A stretch of DNA of 64,000 nucleotides from NCBI RefSeq assembly GCF_014202905.1, contig NZ_JACHHY010000005.1, positions 142,425 to 206,424 of the forward strand. The letters run 5' to 3'. A program made the translations under genes and the position numbers. This document shows, one piece after another, positions 19,057 to 28,096 of this stretch (within the stretch, counting starts at the first letter, position 1; every line of letters starts with the position of its first letter). Source of the DNA: Chitinivorax tropicus (GTDB lineage Bacteria; Pseudomonadota; Gammaproteobacteria; Burkholderiales; SCOH01). The notes under the pieces are model-generated. The model made no database searches. It saw only the letters and a program-made list of their open reading frames with translations, and had not been told where the DNA came from.

Positions 19057-19520
19057 AAGCGCAATTACTTCAATTCTGGCAGCAGCGCGAGCCGCGTGAG
19101 CGCTTGATCCTGATGATCGGCGGCATATTTTTGCTGATTGCTTTGTTGTATGCCCTGATCTGGGACCCGATACTGGCCGAGCGCAAGCGATTGACCCGTA
19201 TGGTGCCACGGATGCAGCAGGATCTGGTCGAGCTGAAAGGTATTGTCGAACAGGTCAAGGGCATGCCGGCCAAGGTCGGGAAGCAGCCTGTGCAGACCGC
19301 ACTGGAAAACACACTGCGGGCCGCTGGAATCAATGACCTGCAGGTGAGTGGCAATGCCAGCCAGGCCAATGCCGATATCAAGCAGGCATCGTTTGCCGCG
19401 TTGACGACCGCCCTTGCCAGGCTGCACGACGAGCAAGGCATCGACGTGACCACGCTGCAGGTGGATGCATTGCAGGACCCTGGACAGGTGAAGGCGCAGT
19501 TGCAGGCGGTTCGTCCATGA
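19053..19520 (+). CDS. gspM: Type II secretion protein GspM
   Basis: 155 residues. A short cytoplasmic tail with the typical WQQREPRERL motif is followed by one membrane segment (LILMIGGIFLLIALLYALIW, about 17-36), then a periplasmic coil (KRLTRMVPRMQQDLVELKGIVEQV) and a ferredoxin-like domain. GspM pairs with GspL in the inner-membrane platform. It overlaps its neighbours on both sides by four bases, showing tight coupling. Confidence 0.95.
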   Translation: MKAQLLQFWQQREPRERLILMIGGIFLLIALLYALIWDPILAERKRLTRMVPRMQQDLVELKGIVEQVKGMPAKVGKQPVQTALENTLRAAGINDLQVSGNASQANADIKQASFAALTTALARLHDEQGIDVTTLQVDALQDPGQVKAQLQAVRP

Positions 19521-20245
19521 TCCGTAAGATCCTTGTGATCGCCCTGTTGTACCTGCTGTTCCTGGTGTCCACCGCCCCTGCCAGCTTGTTGCCAATGGTG
19601 TTGGATAAGGTGCTGCCTGGTCGGATCGGGCTGATCGGGTTGTCCGGTAGTATCTGGCAGGGACATGCTCAGCAACTGACATTGGATGGACAGGTGCTGG
19701 CTGACAAGCTGGACTGGTCACTCTCTGCCTGGCGCCTGCTGACAGGCCGATTGGGCATCGACCTGCAAGCCACGCAGGGCAAGGCAAAAGTGGTGGCCGA
19801 TACTGATTCGATTTTACTGAAGGAGACGCAGCTGTCCCTGCCGTTGCCGCTGCTGGGTCAGGTAGTCAAACCCATTGGCCTGTACCAGCTGACAGGGCAA
19901 GGTGCGCTGAATACGCAGCAGTTCGAGTGGGATCGTGGCGTGGCCAGCGGTGAGCTGGTCATTGAGTGGCGCCAGGCGGCATCTGGTATGGTGTCGCTAC
20001 CGACGCTGGGCGACTATCGACTGGAGGCCAAAGCAGGGCCGCGTGGTTTCAGTGGCAAAGTCAGCACTTTGTCCGGCGCCCTGAATGTCAGCGGTGATGG
20101 CACCTGGTCGCAGAAAGAAGGGCTGTCGGTTCACCTGCAGTTACGGCCTGATCCTGCACAGGCTGCGGTGTTGCGCCCTTTGCTCTCCGTCGCGGGCCAG
20201 CCTGCTGCCGACGGTACTTATTATCTGAACACCTCGTTGAAATAA
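19517..20245 (+). CDS. gspN: Type II secretion protein GspN
   Basis: 242 residues. An N-terminal membrane anchor (ILVIALLYLLFLVSTAPASLL) is followed by a periplasmic beta-rich domain with GRIGLIGLSGSIWQGHAQQL, typical of GspN/T2SSN. GspN is an accessory component missing from many systems. It closes the operon; no gspO peptidase gene follows, so prepilin peptidase must be encoded elsewhere. Confidence 0.93.
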   Translation: MIRKILVIALLYLLFLVSTAPASLLPMVLDKVLPGRIGLIGLSGSIWQGHAQQLTLDGQVLADKLDWSLSAWRLLTGRLGIDLQATQGKAKVVADTDSILLKETQLSLPLPLLGQVVKPIGLYQLTGQGALNTQQFEWDRGVASGELVIEWRQAASGMVSLPTLGDYRLEAKAGPRGFSGKVSTLSGALNVSGDGTWSQKEGLSVHLQLRPDPAQAAVLRPLLSVAGQPAADGTYYLNTSLK

Positions 20246-20369
20246 ATTGAACTAAGTCAGTTTGCCGTGGCCGAAGTATTCGCCTGTTGATATAGTGGTG
20301 GCTCGGGCCAGTCAACCCCTGTCAACTGAATCCAGGCAAATAACATCTTCCCAACGGTGGCTCACTGAC

Positions 20370-21251
20370 ATGAATCCTTCCTCACTTGATGCATTGCCCT
20401 ATATCAAACAGACCGAGTCCGCAGATGGTCTACCCTTGATCGAGATCGATCACCCGATGTTTCAGGCATTGCTGACGAAGCAAGGTGCGCAGTTGTTGCA
20501 GTTTCAGCCACGCGGTGGCCAGCCATTGCTGTGGATGTCATCGAACGCCATTCTGAAGCCGGGCAAATCGGTCCGGGGCGGTATACCAGTCTGTTTCCCT
20601 TGGTTTGGCCCCCATCCCACGCAGCCGCAGTTGCCGCAGCACGGGTTCGCGAGAACGCTCCCCTGGCGGTTGGAGATGGCTCAGGCGGATGCGATGTCTA
20701 TGCGCTTCTGCTTCATGTTGCAAGATGACGAGCAGACCCAGGCGCTGTGGCCGCATCGTTTTCAGGCTCGACTCACTTTTGCTTTCAGTGTCGAGTGCGA
20801 GCTGTATTTCGAGGTGGAGAATCTGGACACACAGCCATTTGAGCTGAGCTACGCCTTGCATAGCTACTTCCCGGTCAAACAGATTGATCAAGCGTCAATC
20901 AGCGGTCTGGATCAGCTCAATTATCTGGATAAGGTCTCGGGCTCACAGCGTAAGCTGCAAGCCGGGCCTGTTGTGTTCGCCGGAGAGGTTGACCGGATCT
21001 ATCTCCACACCGAGCAACCCATGCAGATCCATGAGCAAGGGCGGCCTGCCATCAATATCGAGTCAGAGGGTTGCCGGAGCACGATCGTGTGGAACCCAGG
21101 TGCGGAAAAATGCGCCCAGATGGCGGATATGCCCGATGCCGGTTATCAGCAGATGGTGTGTGTAGAGTGTGGCAACGCAGCGGACAATACGCTACAGCTG
21201 GCTCCTGGCGAGCGGCATCGTGCCCGCATGGTCATCCGTGCTGCGGGCTGA
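20370..21251 (+). CDS. D-hexose-6-phosphate mutarotase (YeaD family)
   Basis: 293 residues of the aldose-1-epimerase superfamily, YeaD branch, which interconverts alpha and beta glucose-6-phosphate in the cytoplasm. Diagnostic segments are GGIPVCFPWFGPHPTQPQLP, the active-site QHGFARTLPW, FELSYALHSYFPV and the C-terminal ECGNAADNTLQLAPGE. ATG 20370 is preferred because family similarity begins soon after it; a longer frame begins at 20262 with no ribosome-binding site. It converges with the following HPt/HD-GYP gene. Confidence 0.93.
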   Translation: MNPSSLDALPYIKQTESADGLPLIEIDHPMFQALLTKQGAQLLQFQPRGGQPLLWMSSNAILKPGKSVRGGIPVCFPWFGPHPTQPQLPQHGFARTLPWRLEMAQADAMSMRFCFMLQDDEQTQALWPHRFQARLTFAFSVECELYFEVENLDTQPFELSYALHSYFPVKQIDQASISGLDQLNYLDKVSGSQRKLQAGPVVFAGEVDRIYLHTEQPMQIHEQGRPAINIESEGCRSTIVWNPGAEKCAQMADMPDAGYQQMVCVECGNAADNTLQLAPGERHRARMVIRAAG

Positions 21252-21292
21252 CCCCTGCCCGCTGCTCGATGTAGCAGGGCGGGTGCCGGTTG

Positions 21293-22438
21293 TCATTCAC
21301 CGATATCCAGCAGCCTGCGGACAACCTGATTGAATGCGGGTATCCATTCCCGCCCGAATTGCCCATCGCATGCATTGATTTCGGTGATGGCGCGGATGAT
21401 CGACCGTTTATGATATCGGTCGCCCCGTTCATGAGTCATCGCCTCAAAGGCATCGACAATGGCCAATAGCTGCGCCCCTGGGCTGATCTGCTCGCCTTTC
21501 AGCCCATTGGGGTAGCCCGTCCCATCGATGCGCTCATGGTGTTCCAGCACCATTTGCGCCGCTGCCTGCCAGCCTGCCATCCGCTTGAGCATTTCCGAGC
21601 CGATCACCGGATGTGTTCGCATCTCGCGCAGCTCCATATCAGTCAATTTGCCTTGTTTCGCCCAGATGTTTTCTGACAAAAAGACCATGCCTACATCGTG
21701 CATGTAGAGCGCGCCTTCCAGCTGCACAGGATCAACAGGGTGACCGGCTGCCGCGTTGGTGTCCAGCGCCAATGGCAATAGGCGGCTGGTGCGGCTGTCC
21801 CAGAAAGGGGAGCGACGGTCGGTCAGGACAGATAGTTGCCGAAAATACTGTAAATCGGCCTTGGCGGGGTGGTCGGCTTCGTTTGCCAGTATCGATATCG
21901 CGGAGACATGGGCTGGTGTGGGGGGCGCATTGGATGTGTCTGTTGGCGGGGTGACTTCGTGGCCACTCAGCAGATGGATCAGCCTGGCCGCCAGTTCATC
22001 CGCCTGTTGAGGCGGGGTTCTGGCCAGGGTGCGCAGACCATTGGCGATCTTGACCAAGTCCAGCCCGTCCAATGCGCGGTTGGCAGCGGCGGCGTCCGCC
22101 GCTTGTTTCAGGCGATCCACACCCAGCAGCAGCACCTCCGCGAGTGCCGGGGTGAAATTCAATGCACAAGCTCGCACCGAGCCCATGACATCTTCCAATG
22201 GATGGGCAAAATCGACCAGAAACTGCAATTGACACATGGCCGCATTGCTTTTCAGCGTGTGCAGACCACGGAACAGCGTATGAATATGACTATTATCATT
22301 GGGGTTGCGTAGCAGGAGATTGACATGGCGCTCAATCTCGTGCTGGGTTTCCTCAAAGGCATCTCGATAATCTTGCAATGCCTCGGGGTTCAGCTCCGCC
22401 AGCTGGGCTTTCAGATTCTGGTCGATCATGGCAGGCAT
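21293..22438 (-). CDS. HPt - HD-GYP signalling protein, HD-GYP site degenerate
   Basis: 381 residues. Residues 15-130 form an HPt domain with the phosphorylatable His in HTLKSNA (H60). Residues 200-381 form an HD-GYP domain, the class that hydrolyses cyclic-di-GMP. MHDVG (247-248), RTHPVIG (H276), HHERIDGTGYP (300-310) and AIVDAFEAMT are kept. The first metal-binding His is replaced (SRTSRLLPLA, Arg216 in its place) and the lysine of HDIGK is Met251, so activity may be reduced or lost. No kinase gene is adjacent, so the phosphodonor is unknown. It probably links a histidine-kinase relay to cyclic-di-GMP. Confidence 0.87.
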   Translation of the reverse strand: MPAMIDQNLKAQLAELNPEALQDYRDAFEETQHEIERHVNLLLRNPNDNSHIHTLFRGLHTLKSNAAMCQLQFLVDFAHPLEDVMGSVRACALNFTPALAEVLLLGVDRLKQAADAAAANRALDGLDLVKIANGLRTLARTPPQQADELAARLIHLLSGHEVTPPTDTSNAPPTPAHVSAISILANEADHPAKADLQYFRQLSVLTDRRSPFWDSRTSRLLPLALDTNAAAGHPVDPVQLEGALYMHDVGMVFLSENIWAKQGKLTDMELREMRTHPVIGSEMLKRMAGWQAAAQMVLEHHERIDGTGYPNGLKGEQISPGAQLLAIVDAFEAMTHERGDRYHKRSIIRAITEINACDGQFGREWIPAFNQVVRRLLDIGE

Positions 22439-22779
22439 CTCAAATTAGGTTCCGGTGATATGGCCTCATCACCTGTGTCAACCTGCGCGCTGGCTTGTGC
22501 TGGTGCAGCAAGCTAGGTGCATGGCTCACCATGCGGTGCGCTTTGCAACTAGGCCCAGGTCGCACTGGCCAGCGTTGGTCACAAAATCGTTTCAACAGAA
22601 CCTAGTAGCTGCTTCAGTTTGGTATGCCGATGAGTGTTATGCAAATATCGAATGACGACCCTGTCGATAGCGGGGATGGATGAGGGTGTCCAATCTGCCC
22701 GCCAGGGAGGGGACTCCAGCGCTGGAGCCGGGCCGGCAACGACAGAATCTGCACGCGATGCCAGGCCCGTGGTGCTGCC
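22439..22779. other. 341-base gene-free stretch, contains a 14-bp perfect palindrome
   Basis: Upstream of the HPt/HD-GYP gene and downstream of the DUF2917 gene, both on the minus strand. The only sharp structure is CTCCAGCGCTGGAG at 22714-22727. It has no T-run and could be part of a terminator for the DUF2917 gene or a binding site. No coding frame is supported. Confidence 0.45.
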
Positions 22780-23043
22780 TCATTCTGTACGTGGAGACGG
22801 GATGCCATTGAACGCTGAAGGCCGCTTGAGCAAGGTCGGATGCTCAACTGTAATCGTGCTGTGGGCCAGGGGCTCGATCACCGCCATATCCTTGCCATGT
22901 AGCTGGTAGCGTTCCCCGCATTTCAGCACGATATCTTTACCTGATTCCGTCAGCCAGACCATGCCACGTGTGCAGGTAATGACAGCTGCTTGGCCGTCAT
23001 TCAGCTTCAATACAGTCTGCAACGCAAGTTGGAAGGTTTTCAT
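22780..23043 (-). CDS. DUF2917 family protein
   Basis: 87 residues with the DUF2917 pattern: a small beta-barrel with TCTRGMVWLTESGKDIVLKCGERYQLHGKDMAVIEPL. ATG 23043 is chosen because GAGAGGAG lies eight bases upstream and the family begins with this MKTFQL-like strand. It is divergent from a MocR-type regulator with 205 bases between. DUF2917 genes seem to sit beside such regulators in related betaproteobacteria (recalled, not checked). Its function is unknown; the fold is cupin-like. Confidence 0.82.
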   Translation of the reverse strand: MKTFQLALQTVLKLNDGQAAVITCTRGMVWLTESGKDIVLKCGERYQLHGKDMAVIEPLAHSTITVEHPTLLKRPSAFNGIPSPRTE

Positions 23044-23127
23044 GGTGTGGCTCCTCTCAGGTGATTGACCAGCTTCCAGCTGGTGAAACACATGGTAAGG
23101 TTTCAATGACAACAATATCAGCCGCAG

Positions 23128-23200
23128 ACTGTTGTGTTTTTTGGGGGTACAGTGCAACCTCAATGCATACTGTTATGCTCAGGTAAACGGTGAACTGTTA
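23128..23200. promoter_or_regulatory. Candidate MocR operator: three ACTGTTR repeats and one inverted ACAGT
   Basis: ACTGTTG at 23128-23134, ACTGTTA at 23169-23175 and ACTGTTA at 23194-23200 lie in the same direction, with ACAGT inverted at 23149-23153. They fill the region between the DUF2917 gene and the MocR-type gene. MocR regulators often bind spaced direct repeats in such divergent regions, so this is a reasonable operator, inferred from position only. Confidence 0.45.
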
Positions 23201-23248
23201 CTGGCTGGTTGCGTTGGTATTGAGGACACTGTGGGCAGGAGGGATGTC

Positions 23249-24700
23249 ATGACTGTTGAAAAAAGCGGGTTGCTATATGAATCACTGGCCAGTGAAATCG
23301 CCGGTATGATCGCCAGTGGGGCAATGAAGTCGGGCGATAAATTGCCATCGATCCGCAAGCTGTCCAGCCAACGTGATGTCAGCTTGTCAACGGTGATCCA
23401 GGCCTTTCGCGTACTGGAGGATCGAGGGTTGATCGAGGCGCGTCCTCAGGCGGGTTTCTATGTGCGCCGCCCAGCGATCCATTGGCGAGAGCCCGCCATC
23501 ACCCAGCCCGCAGCCACCCCTTGTGAGGTCGAGATCGATGAACTACGGTGGCAGATTCTGTACCTGTCGCAACGAGGCGAGGGGGCTGCGCTGGGGTGTG
23601 CGGCCATCGACCCGGACTTGTTCCCCAATCAGACATTGCAACGGATTCTGTCCTCTACCGCGCGCAGACATGCGCGCATGATCGGCTCGTACGCGTTTCC
23701 GCCTGGCAATGCCCAATTACGGCGTCAGATTGCACGACGTTCGTTCGAGTGGGGCGGCTTGTTGCGCCCGGACGATCTCGTCATCACCAATGGCTGCATC
23801 GAAGCGCTATATCTATGCCTGCAGGCGGTGACTCGTCCAGGCGACGTGGTGGCAATCGAGTCGCCTGCATATTTCGGCTTGTTGCAGCAATTGGAGAGCT
23901 TCAAGCTCAAGGCGTTGGAGATCCCGACTCATCCGGTGACCGGCATTTCGTTGGATGCACTGGAGATGGCGATGCGTACCAGCGATGTCAAGGCTGTAGT
24001 GGTGGTAGCAAACTTTTCCAACCCATTGGGAAGCCTGATGCCCGAAGAGAACAAGCGGAAATTGGTCGAGCTGCTGGCCGAGCGCGATATCCCATTGATT
24101 GAAGATGATATCTACGGCGACTTTCATTTCTCCGACCAGCGCCCTCGCCCCGCCAAGGCTTTTGATACCACGGGTAATGTGCTCTATTGTTCATCGTTCA
24201 ACAAAGTGCTGGCGCCTGGGTTCCGGGTAGGGTGGGTAGCGCCGGGCCGATATTATGCAACGGTGCAGAATCTGAAAATGATCAGCTCCATGTCCACCCC
24301 CGAGTTGTTGCAGCTCACCCTCGCGCAATTTGTGGAAAGTGGTGGGTATGACCACCACCTCCGCAAGTTGCGACGTTCGGTGGAAGGACAGCTCCACAAA
24401 TACGCTGACACCATCTTGCGTTACTTTCCAAGTGGTGCGCGGTTGACTGTTCCGCAAGGTGGGTACGTGCTGTGGATTGAATTCCCAAGGGGATTTGACA
24501 GCGTCGCCTTGCTGCGCCGATCCATTGTCGAAGACATCCCTTTCGCACCCGGCGTGTTGTTCTCAGCCAGCCAGGATGCGTATGGCCATTGCATGCGCAT
24601 CAATTGTGGTCTGCGGTGGTCCGCCAAGGTCGAAGCGGCATTGCAACGATTGGGAGACTTGGCCAAGGAGCAGCTTGCCTTGCAGCAAATCCCACACTGA
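23249..24700 (+). CDS. MocR-type regulator (GntR helix-turn-helix fused to PLP aminotransferase fold)
   Basis: 483 residues. An N-terminal GntR winged helix (residues about 8-75, SGDKLPSIRKLSSQRDVSLSTVIQAFRVLEDRGLIEARPQ) is joined to a class I aminotransferase-like domain. PLP would bind Lys319 (SSFNKVLAPGFRVGW). Other PLP-site segments are FPPGNAQLRRQIARR, VVANFSNPLGSLMP and IEDDIYGDFHF. ATG 23249 is supported by a perfect AGGAGG six bases upstream. It probably senses PLP or a PLP-amino-acid adduct and regulates the divergent DUF2917 gene. Confidence 0.93.
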   Translation: MTVEKSGLLYESLASEIAGMIASGAMKSGDKLPSIRKLSSQRDVSLSTVIQAFRVLEDRGLIEARPQAGFYVRRPAIHWREPAITQPAATPCEVEIDELRWQILYLSQRGEGAALGCAAIDPDLFPNQTLQRILSSTARRHARMIGSYAFPPGNAQLRRQIARRSFEWGGLLRPDDLVITNGCIEALYLCLQAVTRPGDVVAIESPAYFGLLQQLESFKLKALEIPTHPVTGISLDALEMAMRTSDVKAVVVVANFSNPLGSLMPEENKRKLVELLAERDIPLIEDDIYGDFHFSDQRPRPAKAFDTTGNVLYCSSFNKVLAPGFRVGWVAPGRYYATVQNLKMISSMSTPELLQLTLAQFVESGGYDHHLRKLRRSVEGQLHKYADTILRYFPSGARLTVPQGGYVLWIEFPRGFDSVALLRRSIVEDIPFAPGVLFSASQDAYGHCMRINCGLRWSAKVEAALQRLGDLAKEQLALQQIPH

Positions 24701-25087
24701 TCTGTCGGCGGCTGATTCAGGGTGCGCTGTATTGTGCGGGGGCCTGGGCTGCAAGCAATGGGATGGATCCGCATGCGGTGTACCGTGTTTTGGGCTTACG
24801 GCTCACTAATGACCAACGGCAGCCATACGGATCATGCCAGTAGAGCAAGGGGGGCATACAGACCATCCACATCAGCGCCAGACATATTCAAACACCTGGT
24901 TGATGCCATGACTTGAGGGCTGCTTACCGGGTCCTCTCAAAACAAACCCTTGCACTGGAGCCCGGTCCTGGCTTGGTGGTGACAATAGCTTGTGTTGGAT
25001 TCACATGCCGACGCTGTATAAGCCGCAGCCAACCCTGGAACGCAGGTGTAGGTCGAATTGCGAACCAAGCAACTCAATTGCATCAAC
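24701..25087. other. 387-base gene-free stretch
   Basis: Between the converging MocR-type gene and the recA-operon tail gene. I see no supported frame, no clear terminator hairpin with T-run, and no repeat. Confidence 0.4.
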
Positions 25088-25513
25088 CTATTGCATGGCT
25101 GGTGGCAACACACCGGTCTCCCGGTAGTCGATTGCGATGGCTCTCCCGTCTTTGAGGCCGCAGCGGATCTCCAGCGCAGCCCACTGCGTGCCTTGCTGAC
25201 GTTTTCTGGCAATGGCCTTGAAGGTGACCAACTTATCGACCTTGCGTGGCTTGATGCGACTGAAGGATTGATTGAACGGGACAATGCTGGCAGATTGATA
25301 ACTGGGGACATCTTTTTGATCGGAATCCACATAGCCAACACGATCATAGGGCTTGCTCTTGCTGATGACATCATCTACCACCGCCATACAGGTAGGCATG
25401 TATTCAGGCATGCCTTCCAAGGTCTGGTAATAGGCAACACGCTTCTCATAATTGTTGGCCTGGGCCAGGCTCGCAAGCGCCAGCAAGATCAATCCGCCTA
25501 TTGTGAATTTCAT
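25088..25513 (-). CDS. Periplasmic protein of unknown function at the end of the recA-recX operon
   Basis: 141 residues with a clear signal peptide ([19 protein letters not shown], cleavage about residue 19). The mature part has two Cys (about 42 and 118) that could form a disulfide. Conserved-looking stretches are MPTCMAVVDDVISKSKPYDRVGY and LEIRCGLKDGRAIAIDY. It starts at ATG 25513, which overlaps the recX stop (ATGA), so the two are translationally coupled. Why a secreted protein would follow recX is unclear. Small periplasmic proteins of this layout occur in Neisseriales and Burkholderiales; I cannot name the family securely. Confidence 0.8.
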   Translation of the reverse strand: MKFTIGGLILLALASLAQANNYEKRVAYYQTLEGMPEYMPTCMAVVDDVISKSKPYDRVGYVDSDQKDVPSYQSASIVPFNQSFSRIKPRKVDKLVTFKAIARKRQQGTQWAALEIRCGLKDGRAIAIDYRETGVLPPAMQ

Positions 25514-25980
25514 TCATCCTCCAGATTCCGCAAGATTTTGAGGATGACATCATAGCCGAAGCCACGGCTCTGTAAAAATCGTACTTGCTTCGCTTTTTCC
25601 TTATCTGTTTGAGGCTGATGGCCAAATTTGCGCAGCCACAATGCTCGGGCAACCGCCAGATCATCCTGCTCGACGGCGGCCAGCTCGGCTTGAATCACCT
25701 CGCTGGCCACGCCTTTTTCCCGCAGTTCCTGACGAATCCGTCTCAGACCGACTTGCCCTTGCCGATGTCGCACCACTTGCTCTGCAAAGCGGGTGTCGGA
25801 TAGCCACCCTTCGCCATGCAATTGTTCCAGCAGCGCATCTACTTCATCACGATTGTCAGTCAAACGGGCGAGTTTCGCGGCCAGCTCCGCACGTGAGTGT
25901 TCCCGACGGGCGAGCAGACGCATTGCCCGCTCACGCAGCGAGGCAGTCTGATCAGAACGCGGGCTCATCCTCTGAGCCAT
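25510..25980 (-). CDS. recX: Regulatory protein RecX
   Basis: 156 residues, mostly helical, with three repeats of the RecX fold: [46 protein letters not shown] and [20 protein letters not shown]. RecX inhibits RecA filament growth and RecA coprotease activity. Its start lies inside the end of recA; ATG 25980 gives 29 bases of overlap and ATG 25968 gives 17, and I cannot choose firmly. It lies in the SOS-controlled recA operon. Confidence 0.93.
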   Translation of the reverse strand: MAQRMSPRSDQTASLRERAMRLLARREHSRAELAAKLARLTDNRDEVDALLEQLHGEGWLSDTRFAEQVVRHRQGQVGLRRIRQELREKGVASEVIQAELAAVEQDDLAVARALWLRKFGHQPQTDKEKAKQVRFLQSRGFGYDVILKILRNLEDE

Positions 25981-27007
25981 CTGCTGCGTCTACATTGGCA
26001 AAAGTTTTGTTGACGCCAGCGGCATCACGGATCTTGTTCTCGATTTCCTGCGCAATGGCAGGATTTTCGCGTAGATATTCGCGGGAATTGTCTTTGCCTT
26101 GGCCAATCTTGCTGCCGCCATAGGAGTACCAGGCTCCTGCCTTCTCGACGATCTTGTATTGAACGCCCAATTCGATGATTTCACCTTCGCGTGAAATTCC
26201 TTCTCCGTAGAGGATGTCGAACATGGCTTCGCGGAAGGGGGGGGATACCTTGTTTTTGACCACCTTGACACGGGTTTCGTTGCCGATGACTTCTTCGCCC
26301 TTCTTGATCGACCCGACCCGGCGGATGTCCAGGCGCACCGATGCATAGAATTTCAGCGCATTGCCGCCAGTGGTGGTTTCCGGGTTGCCGAACATCACGC
26401 CGATCTTCATCCGGATCTGGTTGATGAAGATCACCAAGGTGTTGGTGCGCTTGATGTTGGCGGTCAATTTGCGTAGGGCCTGGCTCATCAAGCGGGCTTG
26501 CAGGCCGACATGGCTGTCACCCATTTCACCTTCGATTTCCGCCTTCGGCACCAAGGCTGCTACGGAGTCGATCACGATGATGTCCACCCCGCCAGAGCGT
26601 ACCAGCATGTCGGAGATTTCCAGTGCCTGCTCGCCTGTATCAGGCTGGGAGATCAACATTTCGGGCACATTCACACCCAATTTGGCTGCATAGGTCGGGT
26701 CAAGTGCATTTTCGGCGTCGATGTATGCTGCCACGCCACCCATTTTTTGCACTTCGGCCACTACTTGCAGGCACAGGGTGGTTTTGCCGGAGGATTCCGG
26801 ACCATAGATTTCGATGATACGACCTTTGGGCAGGCCGCCCACACCCAAGGCCAGATCGAGGCCGAGCGAGCCGGTGGATACAACCTGCAAATCGTTTTCG
26901 ATCTGGCTCTCGCCCATTTTCATGATCGAGCCCTTGCCGAACTGCTTCTCGATCTGCGCCAGAGCGGCGGCGAGCGCCTTGTTCTTGTTGTCGTCCATCT
27001 GCGTCAT
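25952..27007 (-). CDS. recA: Recombinase A
   Basis: 351 residues. It has Walker A GPESSGKT (69-76), the MAW motif region, [20 protein letters not shown] (loop L2) and an acidic C-terminus ([12 protein letters not shown]). RecA polymerises on single-stranded DNA, drives strand exchange and triggers LexA self-cleavage. ATG 27007 has AGGA too close; ATG 26998 three codons in has better spacing, so the N-terminus is uncertain by three residues. A LexA box lies about 63 bases upstream. It is followed by overlapping recX. Confidence 0.98.
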   Translation of the reverse strand: MTQMDDNKNKALAAALAQIEKQFGKGSIMKMGESQIENDLQVVSTGSLGLDLALGVGGLPKGRIIEIYGPESSGKTTLCLQVVAEVQKMGGVAAYIDAENALDPTYAAKLGVNVPEMLISQPDTGEQALEISDMLVRSGGVDIIVIDSVAALVPKAEIEGEMGDSHVGLQARLMSQALRKLTANIKRTNTLVIFINQIRMKIGVMFGNPETTTGGNALKFYASVRLDIRRVGSIKKGEEVIGNETRVKVVKNKVSPPFREAMFDILYGEGISREGEIIELGVQYKIVEKAGAWYSYGGSKIGQGKDNSREYLRENPAIAQEIENKIRDAAGVNKTFANVDAADGSEDEPAF

Positions 27008-27069
27008 GTCCTATGAAAAGTCAATCAATTACGAGATAATCGCCATGGCGCATCCGGCGCCAGCAAAGG

Positions 27070-27085
27070 CTGTATATTTATACAG
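27070..27085 (-). promoter_or_regulatory. LexA (SOS) box of recA
   Basis: CTGTATATTTATACAG, an exact match to the CTGT-N8-ACAG consensus with an AT-rich centre and perfect dyad symmetry. It sits 63 bases before the recA start and no other gene start is nearby, so recA-recX and the coupled periplasmic gene should be SOS-inducible. Confidence 0.92.
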
Positions 27086-27131
27086 AAATTATACTGAACG
27101 TGCAAGTTGTTCCGTTTGCTTGCCCGTCGAT

Positions 27132-27821
27132 TCAGTGATCACAATCCATCTGTAGGGCTGGGGCACGATCAATCCGATACAGTACGATCATGACCCCGAT
27201 GGTGGCGGCCAGCAGATAGCCCGCACCGAATAGCCAGAATACGTAGGGGATCAGAAAGTAATAGCAGCGCATCCCCAGGCTGTAATAGCCACCCGCCCGG
27301 TTGATCAGCATGATGGCGCGGGGCAGGGCGGTTCGCGTTTTCTGGGCATCATGGAAGACAGCAATCACATATCCCAGATGATTGAAGATCCGAATGGCTG
27401 TTGTGAAGCAGAAAAAAGCTGAAATCAACAGCAGTACGATGATCATGACCTTGACCAACAGCAGGCTGTGCGCATCACCATAGCGGATACCAAACAGGTG
27501 GCTGTTCTCACTGTGCCCGGCTTGTGCTCCGAAGCTGAGTGTACCCAGTATCAACAAGACGGCGGTCGATGCCAGAAATGTCGCTGCCATCGTCGAATTC
27601 CGTAGTGTCTGAACCGCCAGGATGTCGTCACCCCCACGGGCGGCGAGCATGGTCAACCACTCTTTGCGGGCCTCGTTGCTCATGCCGAACAAGGAGTAAT
27701 GTGGATTGTGTCGAGTCTTGAAGCGGAACAGCTGCTGATAGCCCAGCAGGAGTATGATCGATAATAGCAGGCAGGCGAAATCGATTGGATTGGCCAACAA
27801 CACAGCTATCGCTTGTTCCAC
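27132..27821 (-). CDS. DUF599 family membrane protein
   Basis: 229 residues with four membrane segments, near 12-30, 80-100, 122-145 and 185-210, and the DUF599 hallmarks RKEWLTMLAARGGDDILAVQTLRNSTMAATFLAS and GGYYSLGMRCYYFLIPYVFWLFG. The start is GTG 27821 with AAGGGGG upstream. Function unknown. It lies upstream of recA in the same direction; the LexA box and 124 bases separate them. Confidence 0.85.
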   Translation of the reverse strand: MEQAIAVLLANPIDFACLLLSIILLLGYQQLFRFKTRHNPHYSLFGMSNEARKEWLTMLAARGGDDILAVQTLRNSTMAATFLASTAVLLILGTLSFGAQAGHSENSHLFGIRYGDAHSLLLVKVMIIVLLLISAFFCFTTAIRIFNHLGYVIAVFHDAQKTRTALPRAIMLINRAGGYYSLGMRCYYFLIPYVFWLFGAGYLLAATIGVMIVLYRIDRAPALQMDCDH

Positions 27822-27901
27822 CTTGTCCCCCTTGAATTCATGGCAGGGCAGTCATCCATTGCGACGGCCAGCCGCCGATAAAGAAGTCATTATAAAGCAG
27901 C

Positions 27902-27928
27902 AAGGCCGCCCTGGATGCGGGCGGCCTG
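27902..27928 (-). terminator. Hairpin between substrate-binding gene and DUF599 gene
   Basis: AGGCCGCCC / GGGCGGCCT, nine base pairs with a seven-base loop (TGGATGC on the plus strand). It lacks a long T-run. It likely ends transcription of the minus-strand binding-protein gene; TATAAT on the minus strand at 27894-27889 may be the -10 element of the DUF599 gene just beyond it. Confidence 0.5.
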
Positions 27929-28096
27929 CGTTCTGTTGTTGGATTTCCCCTGTCAAGCCCTTGTTGTAAGCCGCTTGCATGGCACATTGTCCCAACGCGC
28001 TGGCTCAAAGCCTGAGTGATGCGAGCCGTCAAAAGGGGTAACACTGCCTCTAGGGGCACTGCTTTAAGGGAAAGCCCGTCCCTTTTATGCGTCAAT

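Noticed and set aside
18268..19209. Minus-strand frame of about 310 codons across gspL/gspM
   Set aside because: Antisense of confident genes, composition unlike a real protein.
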